From: Verrucomicrobia bacterium LW23
GTDB lineage: Bacteria > Verrucomicrobiota > Verrucomicrobiia > Methylacidiphilales > UBA1321
Length of the DNA: 64,000 bases
Assembly: GCA_003054695.1 (NCBI GenBank)
Contig: QAZA01000045.1
Coordinates: 879,956 to 943,955 of the forward strand
Reading direction: 5' to 3'
The translations under genes were made by a program, and so were the position numbers. Position 1 is the stretch's first letter. Each line of letters starts with the position of its first letter. Positions 8,967 to 16,700 of this stretch are shown here, piece by piece. The notes beneath the pieces were generated by a model that was given only the letters and a program-made list of their open reading frames with translations, was not told the origin of the DNA and ran no database searches.

Positions 8967-9833
8967 TTAGCGGCGATCTGTCAGCTCCGCCGCCACGCGC
9001 AGGCATGCCTCGATGATCCTGGCGCGCGTGGCAGCGGGTGTGGCGCTGGGGGCGTCGGGCAGGGCCATGCCCTTGCTGGTGGTGCTGGCGCCGATGCAGC
9101 CCCAGAGCGTGCCGTCGCGATTGTAGATAGGGGCGGCGGCGCGCAGGGGGGCGCCTAGTGTCTCCGGGCACGCGTAGCCGCGCTGCCGGGCCTCGATGAG
9201 GAAGCGGTCCAGGTTCTCCTCCGAGCCCCACAAGCCCGCGCCGTAGAGGCTGAAGGAGTAGCGCGTTTGAAAATCAATGCGGTCGTCGTTATCCGCAAAA
9301 GCAAGATAGCACAGCGACGTGGCCGTGCTGTAGGGAACGCGCACGGGCGACCGCGGCTCCTGAATCACGTCCTGCATCGGCCCCTCAATGCGCATCAGCG
9401 CGATAAGCTCCGCCCCCACCGCCTGGCACAGCAGCGCGTTGGCACCGGGCAACGCCGTGCGCAGCGCCTGCATGGCCGCGCGGCACTGCGCGTGCGTGGG
9501 GCCGCTGCCCGCGCCGCCGGTGCTGCGGTGGATCTCCGCCAGCTGCCGCAGGCGCGGGCCCAGCTTGTAACGCACCGGGCGGGGCGTCTTCTCCAGCCAG
9601 GCGCCGGCGGATGGGGAGCCCGCGCCGGCGTTGGCCTCCAGCAGCGTGGCTGTGAGGTTAAACGCCGTGGCTGTGGCGACACCGAGCGCGTCGGCAATCT
9701 CCTGCAGCGAGAGGCCGTCCGGCGCCTTGGCAACCATCTCCAGGATAGCCATGCCGCGCGCCAGGGACTGGACGGAGCCGGAGGAGGCCTTGGCGGGGCC
9801 TTCGGAGGCAGAGTGTGTTGCGCTGATTTTCAT
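8967..9833 (-). CDS. IclR family transcriptional regulator
   Basis: Dimeric DNA-binding regulator of about 288 residues. The N-terminal winged helix-turn-helix reads SVQSLARGMAILEMV ... LSLQEIADALGVATATAFNL, and the C-terminal GAF-like effector domain includes AVGAELIALMRIEG, VRVPYSTATSLCYLAFA and the late APIYNRDGTLWGCIGAS. A 36-residue insertion follows the helix-turn-helix (AGAGSPSAGAWLEKT...). Upstream ATGs exist at 9854 and 9881, but a perfect inverted repeat (9848-9866) covers the 9854 start, so 9833 (MKISATHS) is preferred. It lies upstream of and parallel to the amidohydrolase-Rieske pair, which it probably controls together with itself. Confidence 0.9.
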   Translation of the reverse strand: MKISATHSASEGPAKASSGSVQSLARGMAILEMVAKAPDGLSLQEIADALGVATATAFNLTATLLEANAGAGSPSAGAWLEKTPRPVRYKLGPRLRQLAEIHRSTGGAGSGPTHAQCRAAMQALRTALPGANALLCQAVGAELIALMRIEGPMQDVIQEPRSPVRVPYSTATSLCYLAFADNDDRIDFQTRYSFSLYGAGLWGSEENLDRFLIEARQRGYACPETLGAPLRAAAPIYNRDGTLWGCIGASTTSKGMALPDAPSATPAATRARIIEACLRVAAELTDRR

Positions 9834-9847
9834 AATAGCTGAAAGTG

Positions 9848-9866
9848 TTTTCATGCTATATGAAAA
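9848..9866. promoter_or_regulatory. Candidate IclR operator (perfect inverted repeat)
   Basis: TTTTCAT-GCTAT-ATGAAAA: perfect 7-base arms around a 5-base centre, 15 bases upstream of the preferred iclR start. Size, AT-rich arms and position fit an autoregulatory site for a dimeric winged-helix regulator. Assignment is by position and symmetry only. Confidence 0.5.
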
Positions 9867-10064
9867 AACCGGCGCCGTCAAAGGTTTTCTTCACGATTTA
9901 TGCGATGCCTTGAACCCACGGCACCATATGCGCGTCCAAAGCCCAAAACGCATTGCTGGCACTATATAGCCCTGCTACACCTTTTACGCTCTATAGGACG
10001 TACCGCCAAAACTTGCGGTCCCCACCATTCCGATCCCCACCTCAAACCATTCGCGCCCCGTCCT

Positions 10065-10490
10065 ATGCTTCCACTGAAGTTTGTCGTAGCCGCCCTCGCG
10101 CTCGTCCTCCTCGGCCATACTTGCCCCGCCCAGGCACGCCTTGGCGAGACGGAGGAACAATGCATTAAACGCTATGGCGACATCAAATCGGAAGGGAAGA
10201 AGATCCACCCCGACATTAAAACCTGCGATTTTACCAAAAACGGCATTTCTATACAGATCGACCTTTACAAGGGCGTCTGCAGTCGCATCATTTTCCGCAG
10301 AGACTTGTCCACTGCTGAATATCAGGTCCTGAAAGAACTCAACGTCCCCGCTACAGAAACGACCGGGATCTACGAACACAAAGGGACCATCGCCACCATT
10401 TTTGCCTACGAGAGCTACCTGACTTTTCGTCGGAAAGCGGAGGAAGAGTTCCACTTACGGGAGGCCCGGAAGCTTTTTGAAGGCTTCTGA
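10065..10490 (+). CDS. Small secreted protein of unknown function
   Basis: A 141-residue protein with a clear signal peptide: MLPLKFVVAALALVLLGHTCPAQA with probable cleavage after AQA near residue 24. The mature part opens RLGETEEQCIKRYG, which resembles the start of many short secreted proteins I recall from Verrucomicrobia, and has cysteines in CIKRYG, KTCDF and KGVCSR, so a disulphide is possible. The rest is mixed charged sequence ending in a helical basic tail. No enzyme motif is seen. The ATG at 10065 is chosen because it starts the signal peptide. It converges on the marR gene and appears to be transcribed alone. Confidence 0.75.
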   Translation: MLPLKFVVAALALVLLGHTCPAQARLGETEEQCIKRYGDIKSEGKKIHPDIKTCDFTKNGISIQIDLYKGVCSRIIFRRDLSTAEYQVLKELNVPATETTGIYEHKGTIATIFAYESYLTFRRKAEEEFHLREARKLFEGF

Positions 10491-10514
10491 TGGCGTCCCA
10501 CCGGGTACTCGGCG

Positions 10515-10539
10515 GCATCCCGCATCACCCAGGGGATGC
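10515..10539. terminator. Weak hairpin between convergent genes
   Basis: GCATCCC and GGGATGC form a 7-bp stem around an 11-base loop between the stops of the secreted protein gene and marR. A C-rich tract rather than a T run follows, so termination from either side is only possible, not clear. Confidence 0.3.
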
Positions 10540-10586
10540 TTCCCCCCCCGGGTGCGGTGACAAAGGGCGGGCGTTCGCCCTGACCC

Positions 10587-11057
10587 TTACCCCTTGCGCA
10601 CCACCAGCTGCGCCTGGCTGCGCTTGTGGATGGTGCGGTAAATGCGCACCCAGGCTTCCTGGTCCTTGTTGTCCAGGTCGCTGAACAGGTCCTGGATGTT
10701 GCGGACGATGCCGCGCTTCATGCCCTCCACCAGCTCGCGGCCGCGGTTGGAGATGCGCACCAGCACCTGGCGGCGATCCTTGGGGTGGCTGAAGCGCTCG
10801 ACCAGGCCGGAGTCGACGAGGCGATCGACCAGGCCCGTGGTGGCCGGTGTCGTGTGGCGCATCAGATCGGCCAGCTGCGACATGTTGAGCCCGGAGCTCT
10901 GATTGAGAAAGCCCAGGAGCGTGTACTGCGGGATGGAGATGTTGCCCTTGTTGACCTCTGTGGAAAGCTCCACGAGGAATGAGCGTTGCAGCAGGGCCAG
11001 GATGTCAGCAAGTTCTTCGGCAAGGTGTGTGTTATCTTCAAATGTCTCCATGCCCAT
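10587..11057 (-). CDS. MarR family transcriptional regulator
   Basis: Winged-helix repressor or activator of about 156 residues. The domain reads YTLLGFLNQSSGLNMSQLADLM, then the recognition helix region TTPATTGLVDRLVDSGLVE and the wing SHPKDRRQVLVRIS, followed by helical dimerisation ends. A TTG at 11087 would add 10 residues, but ATGs at 11057 (MGMETFEDN) or 11051 fit better. It is divergent from mreC; the 270-base region between holds paired CAATTG palindromes that could be its operator. The target pathway cannot be read. Confidence 0.88.
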   Translation of the reverse strand: MGMETFEDNTHLAEELADILALLQRSFLVELSTEVNKGNISIPQYTLLGFLNQSSGLNMSQLADLMRHTTPATTGLVDRLVDSGLVERFSHPKDRRQVLVRISNRGRELVEGMKRGIVRNIQDLFSDLDNKDQEAWVRIYRTIHKRSQAQLVVRKG

Positions 11058-11084
11058 GTTTATTAACAAACTGATAGATTTAAT

Positions 11085-11097
11085 CAATTGCCAATTG
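11085..11097. promoter_or_regulatory. Possible MarR operator (two CAATTG palindromes)
   Basis: CAATTG-C-CAATTG, two hexamer palindromes one base apart, 28 bases upstream of the marR start. MarR proteins usually bind short AT-rich palindromes at such positions. Assigned by symmetry and location only. Confidence 0.3.
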
Positions 11098-11327
11098 CCA
11101 TCCTTTACATGATTCCATGCTGAACGATTTAAGGCAGACTCGCAAATCCATGCGTGTCACCTTTTTAGAGCAGCCTGCCCAGGCTGGCATACGGCTCATC
11201 AGCCCCTCCCGCCACACGTATAAAGCGCAGGCTTGCACTATTGTGGCGAATCGGCACAGTGAGGGCGATTTTGATTGGCGCCGCGCCGGGCCGCTTCCCG
11301 TGCCGGCATCTCTCCGCCCGCTTTGCC

Positions 11328-12188
11328 ATGCTGAAAAAGGTCTCCTACTTTGCCCTTGTGATCCTGGGCGTGCTCGTCGTGCTCGGCATCCTGCAGCCCG
11401 AGTCGGTGCGCTCCGAGGTAAGGTCGCGCTCGCTTGGCTACTTTGGGCCCATGCTGGCGTGGCTGGACTGGGGCGGCCAGCACATCTCCCCCGGCGACAC
11501 CACCGAGTTTAAAACCCTGCGCGACGCCACCGCGGAAATCGCCCGCCTGCGCCGGCAGAACGAGGAGATGCAGGTAAAGGTGCAACTGGCCGGCGATCTG
11601 CAGAAAAAAGTCGACAGCCTGCAGGAGCAGCTCAACTTCAAAAAAGAGAGCATGTACAGTGTCGTCGCCGCCCGCGTTATCGGCCGCGACCCGGTAACGT
11701 GGTGGAACAAGCTGCTCATCAATCGCGGCCATAACGACGGCATCACCCCCGATATGCCGGTCGTCACCCCGCGCGGCGTCATCGGCAAAGTCGGCATTGT
11801 CAAACCCGACTTTGCGGAGGTGATTTTGATGATCGACACCAACTGCAAAATCTCCGCCGTCATTCAGGAGACCAACGAGCAGGGCATCGTCGTTGGCGAA
11901 GGCAGCGTGCAGGGCGAGGGCAATTTCCACCAGGGCAAGCCGCGCGCCAAAATCACGTTCATCAGCCGCAAGGCGCAGATCGGCCCTAACCAGCTCGTCT
12001 TTACCAGCAGCATGGGCGGCGTCTTCCCCCCCGGCCTGCCCATCGGCATCATCACGGAGATCATCAACAACCGCCAAAGCAACTACGGCCTCTACCAGGA
12101 GGCCCTCGTGGAGCCGGTAGTCGACTTCAGCCGCATCGAACACGTGTTTGTCATCACCGGCGTGAAGGAGCCCGGGCAGCAGCAGTAG
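11328..12188 (+). CDS. mreC: Rod shape-determining protein MreC
   Basis: Periplasmic scaffold protein of the elongasome that organises MreB, RodA and PBP2 for lateral wall growth. Of 286 residues: an N-terminal membrane helix (VSYFALVILGVLVVLGIL, 5-22), a coiled coil (about 58-108, IARLRRQNEEMQVKVQ), then the beta-barrel domains with the family motif NKLLINRGHNDGITPDMPV, PRGVIGKVGIV and EQGIVVGEG. An upstream in-frame start at 11241 gives a 29-residue Arg-rich extension before the membrane helix and is rejected. mreB, mreD, pbp2 and rodA are not beside it, unlike the usual mreBCD operon, and it is followed by a convergent dehydrogenase. Confidence 0.9.
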   Translation: MLKKVSYFALVILGVLVVLGILQPESVRSEVRSRSLGYFGPMLAWLDWGGQHISPGDTTEFKTLRDATAEIARLRRQNEEMQVKVQLAGDLQKKVDSLQEQLNFKKESMYSVVAARVIGRDPVTWWNKLLINRGHNDGITPDMPVVTPRGVIGKVGIVKPDFAEVILMIDTNCKISAVIQETNEQGIVVGEGSVQGEGNFHQGKPRAKITFISRKAQIGPNQLVFTSSMGGVFPPGLPIGIITEIINNRQSNYGLYQEALVEPVVDFSRIEHVFVITGVKEPGQQQ

Positions 12189-12243
12189 GAGGGGACAGAG
12201 GGCCGGAGCAACCACGCCGCGCTTGCGCGCTTGTTTGCCGCGC

Positions 12244-13452
12244 TCACGTGCTGCGGTCAAACATTTCCAGGCTAAGGACGGCCTCCAGCGGGGCCCCGGT
12301 GAACCACGCCTCCAGGTTGCGCATAACCAGCTCGCCGCACAGGGCAAACTGGTCGGAGGTGGGGCCGGCGATGTGGGGGGAAAGGATGGCGCTCTCCACG
12401 CCGTGCAGGGGGGAGTCGGGCTCGATCGGGTCGCAGCGATATACATCCAGCGCAATGCGGATGCGGCCGAGCGCGGCCAGCTCCGCCAGCGCATGCTCGT
12501 CCACCACCAGGCCGCGGCCCACGTTGACGAACAGCGCGCCGGGGGGCATGTGCAGCAGCACCTCGCGGCTGACCTGGCCCAGAGTGCGCGGCGTAAGTGC
12601 CTCGCACTCAATAACAACGTCGCTGGTGGCAAACAGATGCTCCAGGCCGGGCGCCTCCGTAATCTGCGCGTCTGCGTACACCTGCGAGGGGACGCCGGCC
12701 GACCACGCCTGCAGCTTTACCCCAAACGGCCGCAGCAGCTGGCTGAGCGCGCGCGCCACATGCCCCATGCCGTGCAGCCCAACCCGTTTGCCGATAAGCG
12801 TTTGCGTGTAGACCGGCGCCGGTGCCCAGTGCTTGTGCCCCGCGATAACCGGGGCCCAGTCCGGCTGCCGCCGCAGGGAGGATAGCGTGAGCATAAGCGC
12901 ATGCTCCGCAACACCTTGCGCGGCTATGTCGCCCCAGTTGGTGACGATCCCTCCGCGCTCCAGGTAGGCGCGGTTCAGCAGCCGCCTGACCGAGCCGGTG
13001 GTGTGAAAGACACAGCGCGGCATCGGCCGGCCCTCGTTGTCCAGAAAGGGATGGTGCATCGACGCCGCGTCAGGCAAGGGCGCCACGTTCGACGCTTCGT
13101 ACTCCACGGAGTCCTGCATTTTCTCCGGCACAAACCCCGGCAGCGGCGGCGTTGTCCAGCTGGAGACCAGCACATCCGGACGCAGGCGACGCAGCGCCTC
13201 CTCCAGGCCCGCTCCACCGGCGTCCCCCGCAAAACGCAGCATCTCCACCTCGCCTGGGGAGCCGCTGCCGTTCACCTGGTCGCACCAGTGTGCGCGAGGG
13301 GCGGCGCCGGTTCCGGCAACGTGGGGAAAAAACAGCTTCCACTCCGTGGCGCTAAGCGCAAACAGCACGCGGCCCGACCGCCGCGGAGCCCGCCTTAAGG
13401 GCGCGCTGGGGGATTCCGCCGGGCACGGCAAAACGGCTGGGTCGGTAAACAT
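12244..13452 (-). CDS. D-isomer-specific 2-hydroxyacid dehydrogenase family protein
   Basis: Predicted NAD(P)-dependent cytosolic dehydrogenase that reduces 2-keto acids or oxidises D-2-hydroxyacids. In the 402-residue form the Rossmann motif GLHGMGHVAR lies at 225-234. Substrate and catalytic positions follow in VNVGRG (Arg), ALDVYRCDP and SPHIAG (catalytic His). A longer start at 13506 is open, but MFTDP at 13452 removes a basic leader. The N-terminal 100 residues are longer and less conserved than usual. It converges on mreC with a 55-base gap. Substrate unknown; glyoxylate or phosphoglycerate-type chemistry is possible. Confidence 0.85.
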   Translation of the reverse strand: MFTDPAVLPCPAESPSAPLRRAPRRSGRVLFALSATEWKLFFPHVAGTGAAPRAHWCDQVNGSGSPGEVEMLRFAGDAGGAGLEEALRRLRPDVLVSSWTTPPLPGFVPEKMQDSVEYEASNVAPLPDAASMHHPFLDNEGRPMPRCVFHTTGSVRRLLNRAYLERGGIVTNWGDIAAQGVAEHALMLTLSSLRRQPDWAPVIAGHKHWAPAPVYTQTLIGKRVGLHGMGHVARALSQLLRPFGVKLQAWSAGVPSQVYADAQITEAPGLEHLFATSDVVIECEALTPRTLGQVSREVLLHMPPGALFVNVGRGLVVDEHALAELAALGRIRIALDVYRCDPIEPDSPLHGVESAILSPHIAGPTSDQFALCGELVMRNLEAWFTGAPLEAVLSLEMFDRST

Positions 13453-13752
13453 GGCAACATAAACCCTACCCCGCCGTGCCGCCGAATCCACACGCCATTT
13501 CGTCAAACTGTTGACTGCAAGGCTGATTGTTGGAATGTGAAATGACGTGCTTCTTGCACGGCGCTACGGAACGGATTACGGCAAGGTCCATGAAACGAAT
13601 TCCAGTACAAGGAGATACCGCAGGCGTTTCAATCAACCGGCTGCGCCGGCAAGCACCCTAAACGAGCAGCGGCCACTTGTAGACTTGTGCTTACAACGAG
13701 GTATGTTACCATGCGAAATCTGTAGGAACTAAAGCAAACTGCTGTACCCGCC
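13453..13752. other. Upstream region of the giant adhesin gene
   Basis: About 300 bases between the divergent dehydrogenase and adhesin genes. TTGACT at 13511-13516 is a good -35 element, but the -10 at the right distance (AATGTG) is poor; TTGTAG (13677) with TATGTT (13702) has a 19-base spacer. A leader of 50 to 200 bases is likely. I compared it by eye with c-di-GMP and cobalamin riboswitch consensus sequences and found no match. Confidence 0.4.
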
Positions 13753-16700
13753 ATGATTCATCGCTCGCGTTGTTTTCACCTTGCCAAACTTTTTGCCGTA
13801 CTGTGGTGCATGTGCTGGGTGGCCTTGCCAGTGCAGTTGCTGCCTCTCATGGCAAACCCATCCGGCGGTACGGTGACGGGCGGATCGGCAAACATTGGGG
13901 GCTCGCCGGGAAACGTGACGGTGAACCAGAGCAGCCAGCGGGCGGTGATTAACTGGAAGGATTTCTCCATTAAGCACGGGGATACGACGACATTTGTGCA
14001 GCCGGGCAGCTCTTCGGCGACACTCAACAGGGTAACGGGCGGGCAGACGTCGCAGATCAATGGCACGTTGAATGCGAACGGCAAGGTGTACCTGATCAAC
14101 CCGCAGGGCGTGGTGGTGGGCAAAACCGGGCGTGTCAATACGGGCGGCGGGTTTACCGCTTCCGCGCTGGACGTTTCGGATCAGGAGTTTATGGCGGGCA
14201 AGGGCATGACGTTCAAGGGCAGCTCCAAAGCATCCGTCGTTAACGAGGGCAAGATTCGTGCGGCGCAGGGCGATGTGATGCTGATTGCGCGGCAGGTGGA
14301 GAACAAAGGGCGAATCACCGCACGCAATGGCGAAGTGCACCTGGTCGGCGGCTCAGAGGTTTTGGTGCAGCCGAGCGGCACCCAGGGGCAGCGCGTGTTT
14401 ATCAAGAGCGGGCCTGGCTCAGTATCCAATTCGGGCACGATTCGCGCCACGGCGGCGGAGCTGCGCGCGGCGGGCGGCAATGAGTACGCGCTGGCCGTCA
14501 ATAATAGCGGTGTCATACGCGCCACAGGTGTGGACCGAAGCGGTGGGCGCATTGTGCTGAAGGCGGAGGGGGGCTCCGGTGCTGCCGGCACAGGTCGTGT
14601 CCAGAACTCCGGTCGGCTCATCGCCGCCGGCAAGGCCCCGGGCAAAAAGGGCGGCTCCGTGGTTGTGACGGGTGAGGAAGTGCGTCTTACGTCCACCAGC
14701 CACATCGATGTCAGCAGCACGGCAACCGATGGAACGGGCGGCACGGTAAACATCGGCGGCGGATTTCAGGGCAAGGACCCCGATATCGCCCATGCGGATA
14801 CGACGATACTGGAGGCCGGCTCCCTCATTAACGCCAACGGCGGCCGTAAGGGCGGTACCGTGGTGGTGTGGAGCGACGTTGCTACGTCCTTCCAGGGTAC
14901 CATTACGGCCGAGGGCGCCGAGGTATCGCCTGGCAATTGGACCGGGACGGGCGGTTTTGTGGAGGTGAGCTCGAAGGGCTACCTGGATTTCCGCGGCACG
15001 GTGGAAGTTCCCGGCGGCACGCTGCTGCTGGATCCCGCCACGCTCACGATCACGACGTCGGGCTACGGTACGCTGCCTGGTCCGCCGTACGCGAATGACC
15101 CGGCGCAATCCACACTGAACGTCAGCCTGATCAGCACCGCGCTGAGGTTTGGCGACGTTATCCTTTCCGCAACGGATGCCATCATCCTGGATGCGCCGCT
15201 GAATACGCTTTCATCCGCGACCTATTCCCTGACGATGCAGACGACGGCGCCGGGAGGGACGATCACCTTTAACTCTCCCGCAAACCTGCACGGCAATCTC
15301 ACCCTCGACACCGCCAATCTCGTCCTCAACGCGCCGATTACCATGAACGGCTCGGCAGTCCTCTCCGGCACCGCCACTACCATCAACGTGGGCGCCGCCG
15401 GCAGGATCCAAAACGCTGTGGATGCGGCTTCGACCGTTACTCCCGCCACCGTGAATCTGGCGGCGGCGACGTATTACGAGAATGTCAACATCAGTGGCGC
15501 CAGCGCCAAGTCTATTAACATCATGGGTGTGACGGGGACCGTGATTAACGGCAATGGCAACCGGAGCACCGAAGGCGGCTCCCTCGATACCGGCACCGGC
15601 GACGGCTCGGTTTTCCGCATTAACGCGGCAGGCATTTCTGTCACTCTCGACACTCTTACGATTACCAATGGTAATGTGGGAAATCCCGGCGGGGGCGGAA
15701 TCTACATCTCGGGCGGTGCAACGGTGGCGTTGAGGAATTCCACTGTCCGCAACAATAGGTCGTCCTTTATAGCCTCTGGCGTCTTGCTGAACTCTGGAAC
15801 ACTGAACGTAACCAACAGCACGATCGCCTACAATAGCGGACCATCTGACGGCGGTGGCCTTTACAATTATGCGGGCACGATGACGGTGGAGAATTCTACA
15901 ATAAACAACAATAACGGTAGCTACGGCGGTGGCATCTTTGTCGCACCCACCTCTATATCCACCACCATAACCAATTCCACCATCAGCGACAACGCGGCCA
16001 GCACGACGGGCGGAGGCATTCGTGCGCGTGGTCCAGTCACCGTGCTTAACTCCACCATCAGTGATAACACCTCCAGCCAGGGGGGTGGCATCGCCTCGGG
16101 CGCTTCCGGAATCGTAACATTGCGCAACACCATTGTGGCCAACAGTAAGGCCGGAACGGATCTTTATACCAACGGCGGATCGTTCGTGGATGGCGGCTAC
16201 AATATCGTGGAGAATGTCGGCAATGTTACCGGTGTTTTCGGCCTGGCGGGCTCCAATACACGGACGGCAACTGATCCCGGATTGGCGCCCCTGGGCTGGT
16301 ATGGCGGCCCTACGCAGACGCACGCGCTGCTGGCCGGCAGCCTCGCGCTCGATGCAGGCGGGCCCACGTCGGTAACTCTGGATCAGCGCGGCCACAACGA
16401 CAACGGCGCGCGTAACGACATTGGCGCATTTGAGGCGCGTACTCAGGGCTCCTTTACCTGGACAGTAACGACCAGGGCCGATTATGGACCTGCCTCCGCC
16501 CCCATCGCCAACAGCCTGCGCATGGGTCTGGACCTGGAGGAGAAGCCCTCTTCCATCGTATTCAATATCCCCGACTCCGAGGCCGTGAACGGCACGTGGA
16601 GGATTACCATAGCCAGCGGGGCCACCCCGTTCCGGGTGACTTTCGGAGTCAACATCGATGGCTCAACCCAGCCCGGATGGTCGACTTCTACCGGTCCCGT

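Noticed and set aside
13507-13752. c-di-GMP or cobalamin riboswitch before the giant adhesin gene
   Set aside because: The leader lacks the conserved core sequences of these classes when read by eye.
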